From Campylobacter concisus (GTDB lineage Bacteria > Campylobacterota > Campylobacteria > Campylobacterales > Campylobacteraceae), in the NCBI RefSeq assembly GCF_015229955.1, contig NZ_JAAKYZ010000003.1, positions 119,875 to 183,874 of the forward strand: DNA of 64,000 nucleotides. The letters are read 5' to 3'. A program made the position numbers and the translations under genes. Position 1 is the stretch's first letter. Each line of letters starts with the position of its first letter. This document shows positions 36,973 through 44,791 of this stretch, piece by piece. The notes under the pieces were generated by a model, which worked only from the letters and a program-made list of their open reading frames with translations, was not told the origin of the DNA and made no database searches.

Positions 36973-37527
36973 ATGGCAGATTTTAACAACGCTTTTCAAA
37001 TTTTAATGAGTTTAGAGTTTAGTCGCCCTGAAAAAGCTTTACACAAAAATCCTACCGAGCGTGAGTGGACATTTATGGGGATATATCAAAAGTATCATTC
37101 AAGCTGGAAAGGTTGGAATGAGATACTTGCTGCGTTAGCTTATGGTGGTGATATCGAAAAAATATCAAGGGTACTGTTTGATAACAAGGATCTTCGTGAT
37201 GAAGTTTGGAAATTTTACAAGCAAAAGTATTGGGATAGGATGAGGCTTGGTGAAATTAATAGTCAGCTAAAGGCCAATGAAATGTTTATATTTGGTGTAA
37301 ATGCCGATACAAAACCTGCCATAAGAGTCGCACAACGAATAGCTGGTGTAGTAGATGACGGCATAATGGGTGAGATAAGCTTGGCTGCTATAAATAAAGT
37401 AGATGAAGAGAAATTTGACAAAGAGTTTGATAGAGCGGAGCTTGAACACTACAACATGCTAATTAAACAAAATCCAAAATTGAGAGTCTATGCTAATGGT
37501 TGGAGAAGAAGGGCGGAGGCAGTATGA
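36973..37527 (+). CDS. GH108-family endolysin
   Basis: The enzyme probably cleaves the glycan strands of peptidoglycan during lysis. The N-terminal lysozyme domain has FNNAFQILMSLEFSRP (candidate catalytic Glu14), ALHKNPTEREWTFMGIY and WKGWNEI, matching glycoside hydrolase family 108. The C-terminal part is the peptidoglycan-binding-3-like region (VAQRIAGVVDDGIMG). ATG 36973 is 5 bases after AAGGAG and is preferred over the in-frame GTG at 36967. It has no signal peptide, so it needs the holin. Confidence 0.82.
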   Translation: MADFNNAFQILMSLEFSRPEKALHKNPTEREWTFMGIYQKYHSSWKGWNEILAALAYGGDIEKISRVLFDNKDLRDEVWKFYKQKYWDRMRLGEINSQLKANEMFIFGVNADTKPAIRVAQRIAGVVDDGIMGEISLAAINKVDEEKFDKEFDRAELEHYNMLIKQNPKLRVYANGWRRRAEAV

Positions 37528-37772
37528 CTATTGAAGAATTAGATGAAAAAATAAAAAAACAACAGACTCAAATAGATGATCTAAAAAGTAAGGTTTTATC
37601 TTACGAGAGCTCATTTGGTGATATAAATAATGCCATAAATGCGCTATCTAGCAGGATAAGTGATATAGAAAATAATGGTATTAAGACGGCTGTTGGTGGT
37701 TTGCAAGAAGAGGTAAATGTACAGAAGTTAAAAATAAATAAATTAGACAGAATAAGAAAGGGATTAGCATGA
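37524..37772 (+). CDS. Small coiled-coil phage protein
   Basis: The start at ATG 37524 shares ATGA with the endolysin stop. The 82 residues are nearly all heptad-like (IEELDEKIKKQQTQIDDLK...). It overlaps the next gene by 4 bases. The function is unknown. A structural or assembly role is possible. Confidence 0.5.
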   Translation: MTIEELDEKIKKQQTQIDDLKSKVLSYESSFGDINNAINALSSRISDIENNGIKTAVGGLQEEVNVQKLKINKLDRIRKGLA

Positions 37773-38371
37773 GTGCGATCAATTATAAAGATAATTTTGT
37801 AGAAAATTTTGAAGCAATTTTGGCAAGTAGTACTGGCGAGCGCTCGATATATCAAAAGGCTTTAGCTCATATAAAAAGTGAGTTTGATAACTTTCAAATA
37901 ACAGATGATGCTAGGGCTAAATTTATAACCTCGCTTATGGCTGAGATGACGATTGCCTTTACAACAAAAGCAATGGATGCAGCCGGCGATGTTGCAACCA
38001 AGGCTTTAACGTTAGAAAAAGAGCTTGAAGCTTTGGAGCTCAAAAACCAAGGGCTTAGAGATAGGCTAGAGCTTGATAAACAAAATTTACAGATGCAAAT
38101 AGAGCTTACAAAGGCTCAAACCGAAAAGACAAAGGCCGAAACTAAGCTAGCTGAAGAGCAACAATTGGCCATAAAAGAGCAGATAAATGACAATAGAATA
38201 ATAAAGGCTGGCATGATGACTGGTGACTTTATGCAAAATGTTTCTAATGGAAATCTTAGCGTACCTTCTGATATGTTTGAATACCTCTTTAATATAATAG
38301 ATGAGATTATCAAAAGAGCTGGTATAAATATTAAAAAGGTAAAAAATTTTAATTTACCTAAAATAAAATGA
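37769..38371 (+). CDS. Helical phage protein, function unknown
   Basis: The 200-residue protein has an N-terminal globular part and a long coiled coil around residues 85-140 (KELEALELKNQGLRDRLELD). It is coupled to the upstream coiled-coil gene. No family recognised. It is placed among virion genes. Confidence 0.5.
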   Translation: MSAINYKDNFVENFEAILASSTGERSIYQKALAHIKSEFDNFQITDDARAKFITSLMAEMTIAFTTKAMDAAGDVATKALTLEKELEALELKNQGLRDRLELDKQNLQMQIELTKAQTEKTKAETKLAEEQQLAIKEQINDNRIIKAGMMTGDFMQNVSNGNLSVPSDMFEYLFNIIDEIIKRAGINIKKVKNFNLPKIK

Positions 38372-38425
38372 GCAACGCGACTCCAAAGGGGGCATTTCTA
38401 AGCGAAGCAAAGCGAGGCTGGTAAA

Positions 38426-39664
38426 ATGAGCCAGTTTATTGCCTTTAATGATGAATTAAACATAACAAACAAAGAACCAGATGATGCATTTAGCTATCTA
38501 GCTGGTGGAGAACTTTATGCTAACACCTTTGCTGCTGGTGCTGCTTACGTAATCGGCAGGGCTTCTAATATAAATTACACTTCTATCTTTTTACCTTTTT
38601 TTGTAGATAAGATCTCATCTATGATGGAGCTCAATGAGGATTTTGTTGAGTTTGCATTGATGCCTATGCAAATAATCTTTTATAAAACAGCCGATGAAAA
38701 GAGACGAGAAAAAGAGATATATGATGAGATAAGTGAAGATACCGACAAGATAGTAAAGCTAGCCAATAGGCTACATGAAAAAAGCGGTGGTAAGATGGGT
38801 TTTTCTATGGATGATGAATCTATTAGTAAAAGAACTACCACTGATGGAAATTTCCTTAGAGAGTTGGTGGAGCAAAGGCAAAAGGGCTTTTTTAAACAGA
38901 CTTTGCAAAATATAGCATATACCAAATTTGGAGTTATTGGTGCGATAGTTGCCGGATGGGCTTATGATGGAAAGGTAAGTGGTGCTGTTGTAGCAGATGT
39001 CGTAAGTCAAGTCTCAACTGCAAAAATTGCAGATGTGGCCGCAGGGCTTTTAGGTAAAGCTTTAGGACTGCAAGCTGGATTTGCTACGCTAGGGCTTAGT
39101 ATGGTACTAGGCTCTGTTTTAGATGAAGCCTTTGAAGTAGCTAGTGGTCTTGATATAAGCTATGGTTTTGGTGGTGATATAGCGGGGTTTAACGAGATAG
39201 GTCATGGGATATATGAAGCACCTTTATCTTTTTTGGATGGAGTAAAATCTATGTTTGGTGGTGTACCAACAAAAGATTTGGCATATGATAAAGAGAGCTA
39301 TCAAAGAACTGGGCAAATAGCTGGCATAAAAACTAAATTTGGAATGTATATAGGTCAAGTTGGCGACAATCTAGTAAGTGGTAAAGAAAAGGGACTAAAC
39401 AAGAAAGAAAGAGATAGTGCTTTGGGTATGGCTAGGAGTATGGCCAGGGATCTTGATAAAGCTTCAAAGATGAGTCGTAGCGACAAGAGTAGACAAAGGC
39501 AAGCTGAGAAACATGGTAGTTCTAGTGGTAGCTCTTCAGGTATGAGTCGTAGTGAAAAAAGTAGACAAAGACAGGCAGAAAAACATGGCAATGCTGGTAG
39601 AAATAGCTCGCATGATAGAAACGGCGCTGGTAGAAATAGTGCTAGTGGCGGAGCTATGGGATAG
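38426..39664 (+). CDS. Virion-associated protein with Gly/Ala-rich membrane-like core
   Basis: The 412-residue protein has hydrophobic, Gly/Ala-rich helices around residues 170-235 and a basic, Ser-rich C-terminal tail. The tail carries a near-perfect tandem duplication of MSRS(D/E)KSRQRQAEKHG around residues 350-390. The composition suits an internal virion protein that interacts with DNA or membrane at ejection. No family recognised. Confidence 0.5.
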   Translation: MSQFIAFNDELNITNKEPDDAFSYLAGGELYANTFAAGAAYVIGRASNINYTSIFLPFFVDKISSMMELNEDFVEFALMPMQIIFYKTADEKRREKEIYDEISEDTDKIVKLANRLHEKSGGKMGFSMDDESISKRTTTDGNFLRELVEQRQKGFFKQTLQNIAYTKFGVIGAIVAGWAYDGKVSGAVVADVVSQVSTAKIADVAAGLLGKALGLQAGFATLGLSMVLGSVLDEAFEVASGLDISYGFGGDIAGFNEIGHGIYEAPLSFLDGVKSMFGGVPTKDLAYDKESYQRTGQIAGIKTKFGMYIGQVGDNLVSGKEKGLNKKERDSALGMARSMARDLDKASKMSRSDKSRQRQAEKHGSSSGSSSGMSRSEKSRQRQAEKHGNAGRNSSHDRNGAGRNSASGGAMG

Positions 39665-39675
39665 TAAAAATATAT

Positions 39676-39724
39676 GTTTTTTAGGAAATAAGCTAGTAAT
39701 AATATCACTAAAAAAAGGAGCTTA
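39676..39724 (+). promoter_or_regulatory. GTTTTTTAGGAAA element plus hairpin before 39727
   Basis: GTTTTTTAGGAAA (39676-39688) is identical to the copy at 28208. TAAGCT (39689-39694) pairs with AGCTTA (39719-39724) and places the GGAG ribosome site inside the fold. The stem is shorter than at the portal gene. Confidence 0.5.
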
Positions 39725-39726
39725 GT

Positions 39727-40026
39727 ATGTGGGATTTTTTAAAAAATTTAGGAGATAAGGCTAGCCAAAATGCAGATGGACTAAAAGCATTTGGGTCGTT
39801 ACTTGGTGCTGGTGCTGGGATATGGAGTGCGGTAGAGCAAGGCAGGCAAGCTAAAAAGCAAAATGATCTAGCCATGAAAAACTACAATCTAAATCTGCAA
39901 ATTTTAAAAGATGAGAAAGCACGCCAAAAGCAGATGCAGCAAAATTTAGAGCAAGGTTGGGCTAGATCAGCAGCTGGCATGAGTGATAAGGAAGAAGAGG
40001 AGAAAAAGAAGAATGGGCTACTTTAA
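39727..40026 (+). CDS. Small internal virion-type protein
   Basis: The 99-residue protein has an N-terminal amphipathic stretch, a Gly-rich helix (FGSLLGAGAGIWSAV) and a charged helical tail (KKQNDLAMKNYNLNLQ), a pattern common in podoviral internal or ejection proteins. It overlaps the next gene by 14 bases. Confidence 0.5.
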   Translation: MWDFLKNLGDKASQNADGLKAFGSLLGAGAGIWSAVEQGRQAKKQNDLAMKNYNLNLQILKDEKARQKQMQQNLEQGWARSAAGMSDKEEEEKKKNGLL

Positions 40027-40798
40027 TATAGAGTTTTTAAGACGTCCAGAATTAAGTCCGCTAAGTCCTAAGGCTGGGTATGCTGCAGCTCTTGGTGCTG
40101 TTGCAAATGGTGTAAAGGATATAGCAGATATAGGTCTAAATCGCCAAAAGATAGATGATGAGAACAAAAGGTATCAAGAAGAAAAACTTTTTAGAAATGA
40201 TGAGCTAAATTTTAGAAAAAATTCACATAATGAAATGATGAAGGCTAGAGGTGATGAGCTAGCGTATCAAAAAGACAAAGACGAAAAAGACCGCATCTTT
40301 AATGAGAAAAAGCTAAGTATAGATGAGCTAAGAGCAAATAGAGATAGGGCTGTAGACTGGGCCAGGGTCAATACTCAAGCTAACTACTATAACACGCAAG
40401 CACAGGAGCGTACCGATAAAATAGAGCGACAAAAACAAGAAGATGCTGCTAATGTAGCGGCATTTAGACAATTTTTCCCAAATGAGACAAAGGGCAAGAG
40501 CGATGCAGAGGTTCTGGCCATAGGAAATATAATGCAGCGTTTTAGTAAAAATAAGGCTGCCACAGGTGATGATGACTGGGTGAAAGTAAACGCGGCTACA
40601 TATAACGAATATGCACACCTTGGCGTGGCAAGAAATACCAAAGATGGATACTATCTTAATAAAAATTTTGTAGATGAGCTAACAAGGGAATCATCTGCTA
40701 GAAGTGAGGCAAAAGGCAATCAGGCTGAATATAAAGATAGACAAAAAGACTTATCAAAGAAAAAGCCACTTATTTTTGGTGATGATGGAGAGATGTAA
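40013..40798 (+). CDS. Putative internal virion protein
   Basis: ATG 40013 (GAGGAGAAAAAGAAGA upstream) is preferred over the longer frame from 39983 and gives 261 residues. The N-terminal Pro/Ala-rich segment (LSPLSPKAGYAAALGAVANG) precedes a highly charged helix through residue ~130. It ends one base before the giant gene at 40799. Role inferred from position. Confidence 0.5.
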   Translation: MGYFNIEFLRRPELSPLSPKAGYAAALGAVANGVKDIADIGLNRQKIDDENKRYQEEKLFRNDELNFRKNSHNEMMKARGDELAYQKDKDEKDRIFNEKKLSIDELRANRDRAVDWARVNTQANYYNTQAQERTDKIERQKQEDAANVAAFRQFFPNETKGKSDAEVLAIGNIMQRFSKNKAATGDDDWVKVNAATYNEYAHLGVARNTKDGYYLNKNFVDELTRESSARSEAKGNQAEYKDRQKDLSKKKPLIFGDDGEM

Positions 40799-43700
40799 AT
40801 GGCTATTACCATACGTGAATATTTGGGCGATGAAAAGATAGCACAATTAGAAAGCATGGGCTTTTTGCCAAGCCTGATCACAGATATGGCTAAACGTCAG
40901 TATGCTGCCGATAAGCAAGCCAAACGAAATAAGCTATCTGACGCCGGGCTAGACGGCAAGTTGGTTCAAGGCATCATGCGCGGAGATATCAACGAGGAAG
41001 AAGCTAAAAATGCACAAAAATTTGAAGATTTTGGCCCAAAAAAACATGGCTGGACTCTTGGTGCTGCTAAGACGGTTGCAGGTATAGCTAACACTGTTGA
41101 GCGAGTTGGTGACTTTATAAATCCATTTTATGAAGGTAAGCGTGATAAAGATGGAAACTATATCTATCAAAATGGCCTAGAAAATTCTCTGCGCCCTAGG
41201 ATAAAAAATGTTGAGAATATGCGAGATGACTACGAAAAGGCTACTGGCGAGACGTCATGGGGTAGCCGTTTAGCTGAAATAGGCACAGAGATGGTTGGCG
41301 ATCCTATAAATTTTATAGGTGGAGCTGGACTGCTTAGCAAAGGTAGCAAGTTAGCACAATTTGGTAAAAAGACCTTATTTTTCGCAGGTACTGGTGCAGC
41401 AAGCGGTGGTGTAATGGCTCTTGGTGAAGGTAAAAACGATGAAGAGACATTGAAAAATATAGGCTACGGTGCAGCTGGTGGTTTTGTTTTAGGGCACGCA
41501 ATAGATCAAGGCATCCAAGGCATAAGTAAGCTCATAGCAAAGCGTCAAGCAAGTAGGGTGGCAAATGAGGCTGATGCGATAGACAATGCTCAAAATAGTG
41601 AGTTTTTAGACGGCGGCAATAGTGCCAGTGGAGATGGCGTGGGCGCTGAGTTAAAAGAGGCTCAGACAATGACTGCTGGGGAGTTTGCCACAAAAGAGGC
41701 TGGGCTTGATGAAGATACGGCCACAAATGTATTAAAAGAGGCTATGCAAGGCAAAGAAAAAAGCGACTGGACGGATGCAGACACTTATGCAGATATAGTT
41801 AAATTTAAAAACTTCGAGATCCAAAGAGACTACGCTAAAGCTTATGGTGAGCGGATACAAACCGCACAAGCTAGTATAAATAATGCAAGAGAGCAATCAG
41901 CCATAAGATACGCAGATACACAAAAAGCCATTAATGAATATCAAAAACAAGGTATGTCACCAAGTGCGACTAGGGAGCTAATCAATGCTAAATTTAAGCC
42001 AAGTGCAGATGAAATAAACTACACTAGAGCCTATAACGACGGAGCAGACGTGGATGCTAGACTTGCTGGACAAGGAATATTTTATGCGCTTGAAAAAGAT
42101 ATTGCAGCACAGGCTTATACTCCAGAAATTTATGCCACAAGGCTAAAACAAAGAGGTTTTAGTGATGAGAGTGTGCAGGCCTTTACACAAGCATACATAA
42201 ATAAAGATATAAACATTGCCAAAGACTATGCAAATTCAAAAGTGGCCCAGGCGTATGAGAATAAAATTCAAGCACAAATAGCTAACGAGATCAGAGATAG
42301 AGATGAATTAGGGGGTGGTTTTGTCAATGAAGAAGCAAAAAATAACGGATTATCAGATAGCGTTTCTGATATCGGCGATAATGCAAGCCGAACAGGAGAA
42401 CGACAAGGAGACGATGAGGAGATATTACGCAAAGGCGGACGCAATACTTCAAGCACTAGCCAGACAAAGCGGACAGCCCAGAGCGATGAGCAAATGGAGC
42501 AGCAACCAGCCTTTAAAACAGATGGCGATACTGATGCCACAGCTGCAAGCAAGCAAATGGTGGAAGAACAAGGAAGCGGCGATAATGAGATAAGAGGACA
42601 TGTAGGGCAAACGCAAGAAGAGTATAAAAAGCTTGTAAATGAATATGATATTGATAAATTCTTAAGCGATAGAGAAAATGTATTATCTAAAGATGCAAGG
42701 CATGGAAAAAGTAGGATAACTGACAGAACCATTGAAAGCAACGACGGAGTTGGCGGCTGGGAGTATAAGCTAACTCCAGCAGGTTATGAAAAAAACTATA
42801 AGGCTGATTTTTTAACTACAAAAGCTGACGTCGCAAAGATAAGAGCTGGCAAGATGGATGAGGCTACTTTTAATAAACTAAAATCTGATCTTGAAAGCAG
42901 CGAAGCACTCGGCTATGAGTATAAAAAAGGGAGTGAATATGCTGATATGGAAGACTTTGAGCGAGAATTTGGAAGTCTATATAATCCAAAAGGTGGCAGA
43001 AATATCAATGCTAACTCTCACATAGCAAGTGGTTTGGTTGCTGGCACACTAAATTCTATCGATGAAGATGGAAGCTTTAATCCAAATAGATTCGCAGCTG
43101 GATTTTTAGTGGGGCTTGTTGGTAGCAAAGCTGCGGTTGTAGCACTAAAAAAAGTTGCTCCAAAGTTTTATGACAATCTTATGAATACAGCAAAAGGTTT
43201 TTCAAATAAAGGTATAAAGGAAATAAGAAGCGAGATAGAAAAAACAAACGGCATAGTGCCAATCAAGGAATTTGGCGAAAATTATGCGGAGTTTTATCAT
43301 AATGGTGAAGGTGCTGTGCAAAAACTACTAGCCGAAAAACAAGGGCAAGTAGCAGGTGCTTTTTATAGAAAAGAGTTAGGCGATATAGATCTTGTTTGGG
43401 GAAAAGTTTGGCAAGATCAAAAAGGCGCATTGCAAGGATATGGACTGGCTAAAATCAAGGCAAAACATCCCGAGATAACGGCTGAAAATTTAGACGATGT
43501 GATAAAAAACGGACAAACAAAAATAAGGCAAAATGAAGCGATTCAAATAGAAAAAGATGGTTATAAAGTCGTATTAAAAAATAATTGGATGGGCGAAAAA
43601 ACACCAAATAAATGGATAGTAACAGCTTATGAAAAAGAGAGGAAAGTATCAAGTATATCATCTGATACTTTTACAAAAGGAGATAATCATCCTTTAACCT

Positions 43701-44791
43701 CTAATGAAATTATACCACAACAAATACAAAAGGGAGCGTATCGAGATAGAAGTAATGCAAAGTCGGAAAACGCTAAGTTTGTTCAGTCTAGCGATATTAC
43801 AAGCAAAGACGTTGAGGCTAACGCAAAGGATAGTTCTGTTCTTTTGCCAACCGACGATCATATTATATCCAAAATCACAGAGACATCAAGTGTATCATCT
43901 GATGTCTTTACAAAAAGGGATAATCTCACTTCAGCCGCTTTTGAAAAAGATAGTGCTTTTGCCAGCAGGACAGACTTTGACAAAACTCCTATCAAAGCGG
44001 ACGTGAAGACTGCCACGCCGAGCGATTCTGTCCAAGGCTCTGTGGTGAAGCCCGTAGAACACTCCTTGGACAATAACGTCCGAAGCTCTGGCGATATAAA
44101 ATCCTTAGAACACTCTTCAGACGGTAAGGACGTTATACAGCAAAACGAGGAAAAAGTCTATCACAGCCGCAAGATAGAAGAGATAAAAAGCGAGCATCCA
44201 AACGTTGAAAAAGAGCTAGACGAGAGTATAGCGGCGATGAAAAAAGAGAGCTTTAACAACTCAAATTTTAAAGATGATCTGATAAGTAAATTTGATAAAA
44301 AAGAGATAGCTACTAGAGGGCTTGGTAAAAGCGTAAATTTAAACAATAAACAGCTAACCATCCTAAGAAATGATATAAAAAACGCAGACTTTAAAGTAAT
44401 CAGCGATAGTAAAATTTACTTTGACAAGATAGGTAAAGATGGAGATAAAAAGAGATTTTTTATAGATATAGCAGAAGATGGAAAGATAAGAATAGATGCA
44501 TACGCAAAGTCTCAAATAGATAATATACCTATAAAAGAGAATGCGCTTCAGGAGTTAGCTGGCGTAGGAGATAGAGCAAGGCTAAAAAATATGAGCTTTG
44601 AAGTAAAGGCAGCATACTTTAATGAGCTAGATCCTATCAAAAAAGAGGCAATACTAAAGACTGCCGAGCTAAATAAGCTAAAAAAGGCAGCTCAGAGTGG
44701 ATATAAGGTGGCCATAGCTAAATTTGAAGAGTTTAAAGCTAAAAACCTAGACAAAGATGGAAATATAAAAGACGGATTGAGGTTGTGCTAA
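40799..44791 (+). CDS. Large polyvalent protein with PBECR-type nuclease domain
   Basis: The 1330-residue multidomain phage protein is probably packaged and ejected with DNA. Residues ~65-250 include Gly/Ala-rich membrane-like segments (GAGLLSKGSKLAQFG, GFVLGHAIDQGI). Residues ~730-800 carry a second hydrophobic part. Residues ~805-950 fit a phage Barnase-EndoU-ColicinE5/RelE-like nuclease (GAFYRKELGDIDLVWG, GYGLAKIKAKHPEITAENL, KWIVTAYEK). A linker at ~948-1118 is full of inverted repeats. The stop overlaps the next start (TAATG). Confidence 0.65.
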   Translation: MAITIREYLGDEKIAQLESMGFLPSLITDMAKRQYAADKQAKRNKLSDAGLDGKLVQGIMRGDINEEEAKNAQKFEDFGPKKHGWTLGAAKTVAGIANTVERVGDFINPFYEGKRDKDGNYIYQNGLENSLRPRIKNVENMRDDYEKATGETSWGSRLAEIGTEMVGDPINFIGGAGLLSKGSKLAQFGKKTLFFAGTGAASGGVMALGEGKNDEETLKNIGYGAAGGFVLGHAIDQGIQGISKLIAKRQASRVANEADAIDNAQNSEFLDGGNSASGDGVGAELKEAQTMTAGEFATKEAGLDEDTATNVLKEAMQGKEKSDWTDADTYADIVKFKNFEIQRDYAKAYGERIQTAQASINNAREQSAIRYADTQKAINEYQKQGMSPSATRELINAKFKPSADEINYTRAYNDGADVDARLAGQGIFYALEKDIAAQAYTPEIYATRLKQRGFSDESVQAFTQAYINKDINIAKDYANSKVAQAYENKIQAQIANEIRDRDELGGGFVNEEAKNNGLSDSVSDIGDNASRTGERQGDDEEILRKGGRNTSSTSQTKRTAQSDEQMEQQPAFKTDGDTDATAASKQMVEEQGSGDNEIRGHVGQTQEEYKKLVNEYDIDKFLSDRENVLSKDARHGKSRITDRTIESNDGVGGWEYKLTPAGYEKNYKADFLTTKADVAKIRAGKMDEATFNKLKSDLESSEALGYEYKKGSEYADMEDFEREFGSLYNPKGGRNINANSHIASGLVAGTLNSIDEDGSFNPNRFAAGFLVGLVGSKAAVVALKKVAPKFYDNLMNTAKGFSNKGIKEIRSEIEKTNGIVPIKEFGENYAEFYHNGEGAVQKLLAEKQGQVAGAFYRKELGDIDLVWGKVWQDQKGALQGYGLAKIKAKHPEITAENLDDVIKNGQTKIRQNEAIQIEKDGYKVVLKNNWMGEKTPNKWIVTAYEKERKVSSISSDTFTKGDNHPLTSNEIIPQQIQKGAYRDRSNAKSENAKFVQSSDITSKDVEANAKDSSVLLPTDDHIISKITETSSVSSDVFTKRDNLTSAAFEKDSAFASRTDFDKTPIKADVKTATPSDSVQGSVVKPVEHSLDNNVRSSGDIKSLEHSSDGKDVIQQNEEKVYHSRKIEEIKSEHPNVEKELDESIAAMKKESFNNSNFKDDLISKFDKKEIATRGLGKSVNLNNKQLTILRNDIKNADFKVISDSKIYFDKIGKDGDKKRFFIDIAEDGKIRIDAYAKSQIDNIPIKENALQELAGVGDRARLKNMSFEVKAAYFNELDPIKKEAILKTAELNKLKKAAQSGYKVAIAKFEEFKAKNLDKDGNIKDGLRLC
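43644..44136. repeat. Cluster of inverted repeats inside the polyvalent gene
   Basis: Five exact inverted repeats lie in frame: AAGTATCA/TGATACTT (43644-43670), AGACATCA/TGATGTCT (43881-43907), GGACAGA/TCTGTCC (43968-44033), GTCCAAGG/CCTTGGAC (44030-44071) and ATAACGTCC/GGACGTTAT (44073-44136). The first two have an 11-base loop that differs at one position, while their stems differ with pairing kept. Confidence 0.7.

Noticed and set aside
42315..42593. 92-codon overlapping frame inside the polyvalent gene
   Set aside because: It lies fully within a strong coding frame and has no independent start signal.
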